A stretch of 64,000 bases of DNA from positions 1 through 64,000 of the forward strand of contig WNNJ02000009.1 in assembly GCA_012934845.2 (NCBI GenBank), in the 5' to 3' direction. This document shows, piece by piece, positions 1 through 9,671 of the stretch. The DNA is from Pomphorhynchus laevis (taxonomy: Eukaryota; Acanthocephala; Palaeacanthocephala; Echinorhynchida; Pomphorhynchidae). Position numbers and translations under genes: made by a program. How positions within the stretch are numbered: the first letter of the stretch is position 1; every line of letters begins with the position of its first letter. Below the pieces are notes generated by a model. It made no database searches, was not told where the DNA came from, and was given only the letters and a program-made list of their open reading frames with translations.

Positions 1-1121
1 AGTACGTTTAGTACGTATAAGAATGAGATGTGAACGGCGTTGAGAAAAGTAGGAATCACGAAGATTTGGAGGGAGTGAGTTGGGTGAACGTTTAAGAAAG
101 CGTTTATACATACGAAAAGAGTGACGGAGGCGACGCTTAGAAAGACTACAGTCAGAATCGAACCAGGGAGCATGGCGCAAGCGCTGGGAACGTCGAAGTC
201 GACTAGGCAGAAGGTTATTGAGGATCGACGTAAGTTCAGAATCAAACAGAATGCAGAGATCATCGGGAGAGAGATAGTGAAGAGGAAGTGAAAAGAGTGA
301 AGAATTGAGTAAGGCTGTGCAGAGATCAGGGATATCGAGAAGCTTCCATGGTCGACTTGGTGTAGATAAAGGCGGAGAAGGAGGATTGGGACGAGTAAGA
401 GTAAGAGTGACAAGGAAATGATCGGACAAACCAGGATCAGTAATTGACAAGGAGGTATAGTCATTGAAGCAGTTAGGAACAGCAATGATGTCGAGAGCAC
501 CGCCGAGAATATGAGTTGGGCTTGTTGAAAGTAATATATAGTTAAAATCAGAAAAAAGTTTAGTTAAAGTGATAGAGTCAGAGTTAGACGGGCGATCAAG
601 ACGAATGTTAAAATCACCGAGAACAAAAGAAGGAGTATAAGACAATGAACAGTGAGACATTAGATCTGCAAGGTCGTTAAAGAAGATACGTGATGGGGCA
701 ACTGAACCTGGACGGTATACAATCACAAGTTCCAGAGGGAAAGGCGTTGATAATCTGCATATGAGTAATTCGAACGAAGTGTAACGGATGTTAACGTTGA
801 TTTTACGTAAAGACATTGGGTGACGAGCAATGGCAACAATACCGCCATGGTTAGACGCAGTAGATGTATGAGATGTAATTTGACGAGCTGATTCAACTAG
901 AGAACAACCAGAGCGACATAGACGACGAATAGCAAGATCGTCGGAGTCAGAGTGCCAGGATTCGGTAATGCAGAGAATATCGATAGATAATTGATCGAAG
1001 ATATCGAGAAGCATATCAGCTTTATGAAGAATGGAGCGAGTATTGAATAGACTAAGACGAAAAGTATGCTTAGGAGCGAGATCGACTAGCGAAGAAGACA
1101 AGGGGGAGAGATGGGACGCCA
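1..1121 (-). CDS. LINE-A ORF2, endonuclease half (continues beyond the window)
   Basis: This is the N-terminal part of a non-LTR retrotransposon ORF2. It reads without a stop from an ATG at 1121 to the window edge, about 373 codons. The AP-like endonuclease nicks target DNA so that reverse transcription can be primed. Visible motifs, in order: LFNTRSI (Asn), CITESW (metal-binding Glu), SNHGG, VYRPG, GDFNIRL (catalytic Asp) and GLSDHF (catalytic His). After these comes a basic linker toward the RT, which lies outside the window. The start ATG lies inside the last codons of ORF1, a 36-base overlap in another frame, as expected for coupled translation. Seen: all motifs and the open frame. Inferred: CR1/L2-type clade. 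Confidence 0.9.
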
Positions 1122-2258
1122 TCGAATTTTTGGCCTTGTGTGAAGAACGTGAAAATTTCCGTTGATTTTACGTATAGATAAGGATGACTCGCCGTTTGTT
1201 TCACGTCGATGTTTTTCAATGCGAGCTAAATTGAGCTGGGCAATATCAGAAGGGGAGCGGTCAGGAAAGATACGGCAAGTAGATGAAGTGGTAAGAAGTT
1301 TAAAACGTTGGGAGAGTACCGAAGAGGCATGTGAACTATGTCGGAAAACGATTTTTAAGAGTGGAGGACTGAGATGATTAGATTTAGTTGATTTGTTTAA
1401 ACGAATAAAGGATACAGGAGCAATATTATTGAAGAGTGATGGGTTATCATCAGGAAGAATGGTTGCTAGGATAGACCTGAAAGCAGATACATCATCATCG
1501 AGGCGAGATTGTGGAGAAGCAGATTCGGAAAGCTTTAAGTTTGATATGATTATACAGCGATCGCGCGAAGGAAATCGATTTCGTGGATGTGGTGGACGGA
1601 CAGAGCTGGTAGGAGTCGAGGTAGATGAGCAGATAGAAGTGGAAATGACAGGGGTGCTTGATAAAGAATTAATATTGGTTGGAGCAAGTGTGACAGGAGC
1701 GGGGTGTTGAATCGGTTGATCAGAGATGTGACTGGATATGATTTTAAATGAAGGATGTAAATTATTTGGAAGTGTTACGTGGGAGGTAGAGTAAGGAGAA
1801 TTAAAATAGGTTGGGGCATGAGTGACAGGAATGGAGTGTTGAATCATTTGATCGGAAATGTTACTGGAAATGATTTTGATGGAAGGGTGTAAATTATTGA
1901 GAGGTGATACAGGGGAGGTCGAGTAAGGAGTACGTGAGGAGAATAAAGAAGTTTGAGATTTATTTAGATTGGGGGAGGAATAGGAAAGAGGAGGTACGAG
2001 ATGAAAAGCTTTACCGTTAGCATTGTTAGAATGAGAAAGATTAATGGAAGTTTGGTACGTAGTTGAACGAGGATTGTGTGAGAGAGTAGGTTTAATAATG
2101 GGATTATATGATGCGAAGTCAGGTGTTGATGCGAGGGAAACATCTAAAACAGCATTGGTTTGAGTGGTCGTGTGTGATACAGGAGTAGATGAGCAGGATA
2201 ACTGTAGCAGTCGTACTGATGTACAAAAACCGCAAGTGAAATGTTTACGTTTATACAT
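1086..2258 (-). CDS. LINE-A ORF1 (nucleic-acid-binding, RRM-like C-terminus)
   Basis: A 390-residue ORF1 protein, presumed to bind the element RNA. Residues 20-230 are Ser/Thr/Pro/Asn-rich low complexity. They include a tandem duplication of about 44 residues (about 109-153 and 154-197, DNA 1668-1934) built around the words NNLHPS, KIISS and ISDQ. Residues 235-375 look like the compact C-terminal domain common to CR1-group ORF1s: a strand CIIISNL, an acidic stretch SRLDDDV, then RIFPDRSPSDIAQLN and a basic tail ending RKINGNFHVLHTRPK. ORF2 begins within the last 12 codons. The frame is intact. The RRM-like call rests on overall pattern, not on a search. Confidence 0.75.
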   Translation of the reverse strand: MYKRKHFTCGFCTSVRLLQLSCSSTPVSHTTTQTNAVLDVSLASTPDFASYNPIIKPTLSHNPRSTTYQTSINLSHSNNANGKAFHLVPPLSYSSPNLNKSQTSLFSSRTPYSTSPVSPLNNLHPSIKIISSNISDQMIQHSIPVTHAPTYFNSPYSTSHVTLPNNLHPSFKIISSHISDQPIQHPAPVTLAPTNINSLSSTPVISTSICSSTSTPTSSVRPPHPRNRFPSRDRCIIISNLKLSESASPQSRLDDDVSAFRSILATILPDDNPSLFNNIAPVSFIRLNKSTKSNHLSPPLLKIVFRHSSHASSVLSQRFKLLTTSSTCRIFPDRSPSDIAQLNLARIEKHRRETNGESSLSIRKINGNFHVLHTRPKIRWRPISPPCLLR

Positions 2259-2456
2259 CGAGTGGTCGGATATTTTAACACGAACAAGTGTCCATACATC
2301 GCAATCTTTGGAATCGCATCCAACTTCAAAGCTGGTATAACCATAATTGCATTCCGATGTGGAAGATTCTTAATCAGGAACGGGGATCTGAGATCGCGCT
2401 TTTTTAGGCATGACCTTTTATCGATAGATTGAGCTCAATCCGCGAGCGTAGCGAGC

Positions 2457-2833
2457 GGAACTGACAGGAATAATCTGGAACTGACAGGAATAATCTGGAA
2501 CTGACAGGAATAATCTGGAACTGACATGAATAATCTGGAACTGACATGAATAATCTGGAACTGACATGAATAATCTGGAACTGACAGGAATAATCTAAAA
2601 CTGACAGGAATAATCTGGAACTGACAGGAATAATCTGGAACTGACAGGAATAATCTGGAACTGACAGGAATAATCTGGAACTGACAGGAATAATCTGGAA
2701 CTGACAGGAATAATCTGGAACTGGAATAATCTGGAACTGACAGGAATAATCTGGAACTGACAGGAATAATCTGGAACTGACAGGAATAATCTGGAACTGA
2801 CAGGAATAATCTGGAACTGACAGGAATAATCTG
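2457..2833. repeat. 20-bp tandem array between two oppositely oriented LINE-A pieces
   Basis: About 19 copies of a 20-bp unit (GGAACTGACAGGAATAATCT) with very few differences: three neighbouring units near 2521-2580 carry ATGAAT instead of AGGAAT, and one unit near 2721 is short by six bases. Left of it is the 5' leader of the - strand LINE-A; right of it the + strand RT reading frame begins at once. Open frames across the array come from the repeat itself and are not genes. It may be a 5'UTR repeat of the family or a junction expansion. Confidence 0.95.
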
Positions 2834-2834
2834 C

Positions 2835-4205
2835 GCCACTGTTCGTCCTCTCATCAAAAAGCAATCTCTCGACTCCTCACTACTATCTTCGTACCGTCCA
2901 ATCTCACTTCTCCCAACCCTCTCTAAACTCCTTGAGCGTCTCGTTCTCAAGCAAGTTAATACATATCTCTTTTCCTCTAACTTGTTTCCTCCCTTCCAAG
3001 CCGCTTTTCGCTCTAATCACTCTACTGAAATTGCCTGTCTTAAAGTTTATAATGACTTACTCATCTCGCGCGATCATAAATTATGTAGTGTCATAGTTTC
3101 TCTTGATCTATCGTCTGCTTTTGACATCGTCGATCACTCGATTCTTCTACATCGCCTTCGTCATGATTATGGCTTCTCTTTACCCACTGTATCATGGTTT
3201 TCTTCATATCTGTCAAACCGTACATTTCGCGTATATTCTAACTCTTCTCTCTCCCATCCTTCGTCCATTCCGTCCGGTGTTCCACAAGGCTCCGTATTAG
3301 GCCCTATGCTTTTCTCTCTTCTTCTCGGTGACTTGTCTTCGATTTCTCATAAATTTAACTTCCATGTTATGCAATATGCTGATGACATTCTCATCTATGC
3401 TCACGCACCTGCTTATCGTATTCATGATCTTAGTGTTTCTGTTTCCAGCTGTCTTGTCTCAATTTCCAATCATCTTTCTTCCCTTCGCCTTTCTCTGAAT
3501 CCTGATAAATCTAAAATTATGTGGATCCTACCTCGAAGCTTCGGCGTAGAACCTCCTTCCGTATCACTAAATTCTACAATTCTTCCTATCGTTGATAATC
3601 TCGTTTTCCTAGGCTTTCATTTCGACAACCGACTTTCACTTAAACCTTTCGTTAGAGATAAAGTACGCTCATCTACCTTGATACTCCGCAACCTCCGTCA
3701 AGTTCGTAGATTGATCGATTTCCCTTCTTGTATGACTCTCATATCTTCTCTTCTTTTCTCAAGACTTGATTACTGTCTTAGTCTATTTTCCAACTCACCT
3801 AAATCCACTCTTCTTCCTTTACAACGCATCATCAACGCTGCCGTTCGAGTTCTCCTCCGTCTTCGTCGTTTTGATCATACATCCTACTATCTTGTTTCCC
3901 TTGATTGGCCTACCATTTATTGTCGTGTTCAAATTCGTCTTCTTATCATTGCTTTTCGCTTTATAACTTATCATACCCCTTCATTTCTCAACCTTCCTTT
4001 TCTCGACAATTCTCGTACTGTGTATTGTGCTCTGCGTTCCCGTAATTCCCTTCTTTTACATGTCCCAATCTACTCTACCTCTTTTGGCTTCTGCTCCTTC
4101 GTTGTGGCTGCTCCTCTCTTGTGGAATCAACTGCCTATTCATAGCCGCCAATCAACATCTATGCCGTACTTCAAACGCCAAATCCAATTATTTTTCAACA
4201 ATTAA
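2835..4205 (+). CDS. LINE-A reverse transcriptase, lacking the ORF1/endonuclease part
   Basis: The reverse transcriptase half of LINE ORF2, open from about 2835 (first internal ATG at 2982) to a stop at 4203-4205. RT landmarks in order: SYRPISLLPTLSKLLER, FRSNHSTE, motif A VSLDLSSAFDIVDHSIL, motif B GVPQGSVLGPMLFSLL, motif C MQYADDILIY, motif D LSLNPDKSKIMW, motif E LVFLGFHFDNRL, and the thumb plus C-terminal region ending in WNQLPIHSRQS. There is no RNase H domain. No ORF1 or endonuclease lies upstream on this strand; the frame emerges directly from the 20-bp array. Codon style and Ser/Leu richness match the - strand head at 1-2258, so the same family is likely. The RT itself looks undamaged. 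Confidence 0.9.
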   Translation, partial: ATVRPLIKKQSLDSSLLSSYRPISLLPTLSKLLERLVLKQVNTYLFSSNLFPPFQAAFRSNHSTEIACLKVYNDLLISRDHKLCSVIVSLDLSSAFDIVDHSILLHRLRHDYGFSLPTVSWFSSYLSNRTFRVYSNSSLSHPSSIPSGVPQGSVLGPMLFSLLLGDLSSISHKFNFHVMQYADDILIYAHAPAYRIHDLSVSVSSCLVSISNHLSSLRLSLNPDKSKIMWILPRSFGVEPPSVSLNSTILPIVDNLVFLGFHFDNRLSLKPFVRDKVRSSTLILRNLRQVRRLIDFPSCMTLISSLLFSRLDYCLSLFSNSPKSTLLPLQRIINAAVRVLLRLRRFDHTSYYLVSLDWPTIYCRVQIRLLIIAFRFITYHTPSFLNLPFLDNSRTVYCALRSRNSLLLHVPIYSTSFGFCSFVVAAPLLWNQLPIHSRQSTSMPYFKRQIQLFFNN

Positions 4206-4311
4206 TAATTACCTGTGATCTTTGATGTTCTTTTTTGTTTGTTAGTAGTCATGTAAGCGTGCATTTTGCACGCATTTGCCACGTTAAATAAATTATTGTA
4301 TTATTATTAAC
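4206..4311 (+). other. LINE-A 3'UTR with terminal hairpin and (TTA)n-like end
   Basis: Follows the RT stop. It contains GTCATGTAAGCGTGC, a short loop, GCACGCATTTGCCACGTT, then AAATAAATTATTGTATTATTATT. The arms GCGTGCA and TGCACGC (about 4257-4273) form a perfect hairpin about 35 bases from the end. The same sequence recurs at 4343-4393 and 18113-18175, which marks it as the family's conserved 3' end. In related LINEs such stem-loops are recognised by the RT. Confidence 0.85.
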
Positions 4312-4395
4312 ACCTCGACACCTGATTCACATTTTTGTTTTGTTGTGGTCATGTAAGCGTGCGCTGGCACGCATTTGCCACGTTAAAATGAATCT
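4312..4395 (+). mobile_element. Second LINE-A 3'-end fragment
   Basis: A short copy of the family A 3' end directly after the first. GTGGTCATGTAAGCGTGC, loop GCTG, GCACGCATTTGCCACGTT repeats the hairpin with a different loop. No coding sequence is attached. It may be a heavily 5'-truncated insertion next to the first copy. Confidence 0.75.
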
Positions 4396-4429
4396 TTTTT
4401 AAATTCATCATCCTCTCTTCCAATCCCTA

Positions 4430-5146
4430 TTTTTTGCCGGGTCCCACAAAGTTCAATCATATGTCCCCTGCTTTTCTCTCTTTTGCTTGCCGATCTCTCT
4501 CCGTCTATCAAACCTTACTCCTTTAACGTCATGCAATACGTCGATGACATCCCCATATATGTTAATGCACCTGCCCATCGCATACACGATATCTCTATTT
4601 CTGTCTCGAACTGTCTTTATTCTATCTACAAACGTCTCTCCCATCTTCGTCTCGTTCTAAACTTCGACAAATCCAAAATAATGTGAATCCTCCATGTAAA
4701 TCAAACATATCTCCTCCCACTATTTTTGACTCATCGATCATCCCCATAGTACACAATCTTACTTTCTTAGGCTTCCATTTCGATGATAACCTTTCCCTTA
4801 AACCCTTCGTCCGTGACAAGGTCCACTCGTCTAACTTAATTCTCCGTGACATCCGCATATCCGCTCCCTAATCGCCTTCCGTTCTTGTATGTCTCTTCTT
4901 TCATCGCTAGTTTCCTTAAAATCGATTACTGCCTTAGCCTTTTTGCCAATTCTCCAAAATCCATCATCCTACCCATACAACGAATTACTCCAACAACTAT
5001 GATCTTACTCCATGTTCCCACTTACTCCAACAACTATGGTCTCCGATCTTTCCTCGTCGTCTTCTTTGTCTACGGGCAAGACAAAGCCGTAGGCTGTTTA
5101 GTCTGCTCACATAGAAAGATAGGCAAGCAAAAAAAAAAAAAAAAGA
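4430..5146 (+). pseudogene. Decayed LINE-A RT fragment ending in poly(A)
   Basis: A diverged copy of the RT region. Starting at a GVPQ-like motif, it shows MQYVDDIPIY (motif C with Val for Ala), APAHRIHDISISV, LVLNFDKSKIM, then after a stop at 4684 (TGA) and a frame change LTFLGFHFDDNLSLKPFVRDKV. A further frame change leads to FLKIDYCLSLFANSPKS. Relative to 2835-4205 a large piece of the thumb region is missing before 5000. It ends in an unrelated tail and 16 A residues at 5131-5146. Confidence 0.8.
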
Positions 5147-5174
5147 TAGAAAAAACGATGTTTAATTGTTGAAA

Positions 5175-7532
5175 TTATTGTTGATCTGACGGGTATGCCA
5201 TTCGGATAGTTTGCTGATCAGGATGTCGTATCCATTCTAATAATTTTCGTTTTAATATATCAATGTCATGGATAGATATCAAAAAATCCGGTAACATGTT
5301 CCACACGCTAAAAGCTTTATGCGAAAGACGATATATTCGAGGGCACCTTCCAGCATATTGAGTTTTAAGTCGCAAACTATGTTCTCGATTAAAGGCACGA
5401 TGATTCGAACTTACACAATTTATTGGGTATCCGTCATAACCTATAACGATCTTATACAACGCTACCAAATCTAAATAAATAAAACGTGACAGGATAGAAC
5501 ACATGTCTAGCGTCCTTAGTCTCTCCACATAAGGATACTGTGCAACTCATTTACATAATCGAGACCCTCGCCTTAATACATTATCAAGTGAATTGATTTC
5601 CTCTTTAATGCACGAAAATGATGATTGAATGCTGTACTCAATGAGGACAAACCAATGCGTTATACAGTAGCTTAAAACATTCTACTGGCAAATATTTGAA
5701 GCAATTATTCAATAAGTAAAGAACACTTCGCCCTTTCGAACATATTCTGTCTGTGTTCATACGAGTTATGAGAGACGACTGAACAATTGTGCCAGGGTAT
5801 GTGTGTGATTAGCTCTAGATACAATGTTATCGCTTAACATGTAATCGGCATGTATGTCACTACGACCAAAACGTAAATGGACACATTTACCTACATTTAT
5901 TATTACTCCTGTCCGAATACTCCATTCGTGAATAATTTTTAAATCTTGCTTTAATACAGTAATGTCGCTTTTCGATGTAATTTTAGACCAGATTTTTAGA
6001 TCATCGGCAAAAGCCAAATACGGACAGTGTAGCTGTTTTAACAATGTGTTTAGATAAATGTGAAAAGTGGTGGACCTAAGACAGTACCTTGAGGTACACC
6101 TAATGTAAGTAAACGTGGTGATGATAAGCTCGATCCAACGCGAACACGATAAGAGCATTGCGTTAAAAATGCGTGGAGCCGATTTACAATAATCGGACTT
6201 ATTTTAGTCTAAAAGCACTTCGATGAGATTTTCATGACGTATACGAGCGAAAGCCCTGCACCTACACTTACTTTGAAAGAGCGTGAACTTAAGTAGTTTG
6301 CAATCCAGGCGACATACATTGGACAAACACTAAGTGACCTCAATTTGTGAATAAGGGGATCACGCGGAACTGAATCAAAAGCATGACAGAAATCTACAAA
6401 AAGTACATCAGATTGAACTCGTTCATCTAATGAAGACTGTCCATGCGTTGGAAGAAACCAAAAGATTACTTATTGTTGATCTATTTGGTCTGAAACCGTG
6501 TTGTGAGTCAGTGAGTTTACCGTTGCTTTCCAAATCAGAGGATATGTTTTTTACAAATAGATTTTCAAGCAACTTACAAATAATACATGCCAAGGCTACT
6601 GAGCGATAGTTCTTGCACACTTGTCGATCTCTCATTTTAAACACTGGAACTACAATGGACTCATTCCAACGCGAAGGAATATGAGATTGGAGAATAGAAA
6701 ACTGAAACATACGGAAAACATATAAATATATTTGAGGAGCAACTTTATTTAAAAGAATTGAGGGAAGTCCGTCCGGACCGGCAGCGATGTTCGGTTTTAA
6801 TTTACAGAGAAGCTTTAAAACATCTTCAGCACAAAACGACAGATTGGATCGGTCGAATGCATCTGAACCCTTTTCTGTATCAGAACTACACAACGTCCGC
6901 GAAGAGCAAAATATCGATGAGAACTCCTGGGCAAATAAGTTTGCCATGACACTTTTACACGTGACCTCGCCTTGAGAATCATCCCTCAACGATACTAGTG
7001 GAATATTCGAGCCCCTGATTTTGCGAATGTAAGAAAATAGAGCCTTGCCATCCATAGAATTCAGCTTCTCCTCAAACTGACGACGCTTCATTCTCTTGAG
7101 AGCGGTAAATCTATTCCTAATTTGTTTGAAAGACTCATAAGATTGTTGTCCACAACGAAATGAAATCCACGCATGTTTACGTGCGCGTGAGTGATACCGG
7201 AGAAGCCCATCAAACCAAGGACAAACTTGCTTATGTGTTCTAAACTTGGGAGAATGCAATATCAGTAAGTTATAGAGTGTGCTCTCAAAAACATACCAAA
7301 CCTCGTCTATTCTGCATTTATACGGATCTGGCCATCTAATCAGATTCAATTTGTAGATAATTGCATCGAAATAAGCCTTCCCGAAATTCAGAGGCTTACC
7401 ATGCATGGGACTGACCGACATTACATTGCTTGCGCATTTTAATAAAAAGGACAGTACGCAATTATCGCTCATCCCCAGTGCAAAAATATAATCTATGTGA
7501 GTAATATCAGACTTAAACGAAGACAAGACCAC
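5175..7532 (-). pseudogene. LINE-B reverse transcriptase remnants
   Basis: The long open piece 7532-6423 covers the linker and RT fingers: PGPDGLPSILLNKVAP, WNESIVVPVFK, NYRSVALACIICKLLENL and SQHGFRPNRSTISNLL. Motifs A and B lie in the broken stretch 6420-6160. Motif C LAFADDLKIW and TGVIINVGKCVHLRFGR follow in 6158-5766. The C-terminal tail 5528-5175 shows YKIVIGYDGYP, RIYRLSHKAFSVWNMLPD and LLEWIRHPDQ. Several frame changes and stops make it non-functional. Confidence 0.85.
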
Positions 7533-8054
7533 GCTAGCTGGGCAGTCGACTGGCTAGTGAAACGGGTTGCCTCACGTGCATGCTGATGCAGACCACTGTT
7601 GTGTAGAACACTCAATAAATCTGAGTCCGATGCAAAGCGACTAGGAGATGAAAACGAGTCCCAATCTATTGAGGGAATATTCAGATCTCCTAAGATTAGG
7701 CATTTTTTCTGTTGACCACAGAGCTCAATAAGTTCTATTAAATCATCGCTACTTGCCAAAGGAGGACGATAGAACACTAGCACATACATAGAATTGACCT
7801 AATCAAGGCACAATTTGAGGTATAAAGCCTCAATCCCATTGGCATCACTAATCGTCTGCAAACACACTACCATCAATACCTAAACTACAATATAGCAATA
7901 CACCCCCTCCCCTTCGACCAGATCGATCACAACGAAACAGGTTATATTCATCTATGGATAATAAGCTATCAGGAACAAGGTCATAGAGCCCAGATTCACT
8001 AAGGGCAATGATTTTTGGATGATGAGAAGTAGCTATGACCTCCAATTCATCCAT
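7493..8054 (-). pseudogene. LINE-B endonuclease remnants
   Basis: Two pieces of the AP-like endonuclease. Positions 8054-7848 encode IIALSESGLYD (Glu motif) and GGGVLLY. Positions 7789-7493 encode VLVFYRPP and LILGDLNIPSIDWDSF (Asp motif). A frame change separates them near 7800-7850, and the second piece leaves frame near 7535. The SDH-type motif follows in the next frame as MSDNCVLSF. Confidence 0.8.
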
Positions 8055-8156
8055 CTTATTGAGAACGCTTCGAACGTTCGAATATATAACTTTGAGCCAT
8101 TTGTGGTTTTTACGATAAGAGGAATTGGGTCTGATCTTACAATTCTCAAAAAAGTT

Positions 8157-8970
8157 TCATAGCGGGGGCCATCTCAATCGTGGACGACGCCTAACTACCC
8201 GAAAATTTACAATATGCAGATCAGTTTCTCCAGATTCTATCCGAGTAATACGCCAGAGACATTGATAAGCGAAAGACATATCTGCCAACAACCGAAATGG
8301 GGACTGCCTCAGCTTAGATCTGCGTTTTAACAACTCACGGACCACTGAATATGTACGAAAGATAACGTTTATTTAAGGAGATCGTTCTCCGAGATTGTTG
8401 CGCCGGCCTATCCTAAATATCTCAATAGGGCGAACTTCTGAAATATAGGGATCTTCTGTAGAAATAATAACTCTCAATATTTTTTTGGAATTGTTCAACA
8501 TCATGGTCCACTCGAGTTTCAGCCACATCAGACGACGACTCAAGAACGTTTGTAATAATCAAACCCCGATCCCGAGAAGATTTGTTAGACTTGCTGGATA
8601 AGAATGAACTGTGACTATTTAGTGAGTCAGTTTGTGGTTGAGAGAATATGTGACTGAAAACCTTTCTAGACTGTTCACTAAACACATTTCTAGACTGTTC
8701 ACTAAATACTTTTCTTGACTGTCCACCCTCGATTGCAACCTGGTGTGTAATTTCGATACGGTGAGAGTCTATATCATTGTTATCGGATTAATTTGTTTGA
8801 GAAGTTGAGGTAGGCCATGTAGATCGTGACTTGCCAACAGAATTGACAGCTTCTTTGGTAGTTACCATTTCCGACCCAGTTTCCATATCCAGACTAGACA
8901 TGACTAATAATATTTGTGTTAGAATTATTCTTACAAGGCTTAGCCATACGGCTATTTCGCCTGATCGCAA
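8157..8970 (-). pseudogene. LINE-B ORF1 remnants
   Basis: Three pieces in different frames. The N-terminal piece (8970-8788) begins near MRSGEIAVW or at a start just upstream. A middle piece (8685-8422) has RGLIITNVLESSSDVAETRVDHDVE, the same strand-plus-acidic pattern as ORF1 of LINE-A. A C-terminal piece (8345-8157) ends ESGETDLHIVNFRVVRRRP. That ending also occurs in the ORF1s of LINE-F and LINE-H. Function when intact: binding of element RNA. Confidence 0.7.
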
Positions 8971-9042
8971 TTCGGATAAAAGGAAAATAGAAAATGATAA
9001 TCAAAGAAAATGAAATCGACAACCATAAAGAACAAATCACTG

Positions 9043-9600
9043 CAAATATGTCCATAAATCGCTTCTTGTCTTCTCGATCATCCATATTTTTAATAATGTT
9101 TTGAACAAATGCAGACTCTGAGCTGCAACAATGTCCTCAGGCAGAGAATTCCTCATATTAAGTACCCTGTGTGATAGTCTCTAACATTTTGGATGCCTAC
9201 CATGTCTTGTTTTATAGACAGTTTTGCTGCGACATCTCGAAATCAATGAACGTAATTTGATTGAATCACTCGGATAACCGTCAAACCGATGTACGAGCGC
9301 ATACATTCCTATCAAGTTAAGAAACAAAAATCGTGATGACATCGGTTCAATTCTTAGCAAATATAATCGAGATGCATAATCCAATCTCTCATTTGAACAT
9401 AAATTAGAACTTAGCCTTAGGACTGACTATATATATGCCCTTTCCTGTTTAGTGACCAAGGAAGAAGCCTGTATTGCATATTCTAAATGCAGACGAATCA
9501 ACGTGTTAAACAATTTTCTTTCTGACTTTTTCGACACCAGCCAAGTATGGAACCCCAATTGAGTTTCCTTTCTTCTTTCCTTTTTCTTTTTTTCTTTCAT
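9043..9600 (-). pseudogene. LINE-F C-terminal RT tail, separated from its RT by LINE-E
   Basis: Reads NTLIRLHLEYAIQAS, then YASRLYLLRIEPMSSRF, YALVHRFDGYPSDSIKLRS, and after a stop RLSHRVLNMRNSLPEDIVAA with a final LFKTLLKI, ending near 9043. These are the thumb and C-terminal blocks of CR1-group RTs. Right of about 9570 the sequence becomes A-rich on the - strand, as at the 3' end of an inserted LINE. That fits LINE-E having landed here. Confidence 0.7.
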
Positions 9601-9671
9601 TTTGCAGGTTTCGATTGAGATTTCTTTGGTTAGATGTCGAGGATAAAAATTTTAAACAAAAATTCAAAATG

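Larger units (their letters stand above)
5170..8990 (-). mobile_element. LINE-B, decayed CR1-group retrotransposon
   Basis: An almost full-length - strand LINE, readable from ORF1 (about 8990) through endonuclease and RT to the C-terminal tail (5175), but interrupted many times. The order ORF1, EN, RT and the word ADDLKIW place it with the CR1-group elements D and F in this window. Its 5' end abuts the end of LINE-F at about 9000. No clear target duplication was found by eye. Confidence 0.8.

Noticed and set aside
140-175. tRNA-like B-box word (reverse of GGTTCGATTCTG)
   Set aside because: It lies in the LINE-A ORF2 coding sequence (WFDSD) and no cloverleaf can be formed around it.
1162-1710. 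Two + strand open frames over LINE-A ORF1
   Set aside because: They are antisense shadows of ORF1 without any recognisable domain.
2435-2950. A 171-residue open frame rich in CQFQIIPVSSRLF words
   Set aside because: It is the translation of the 20-bp tandem array; period 20 cycles through all frames.
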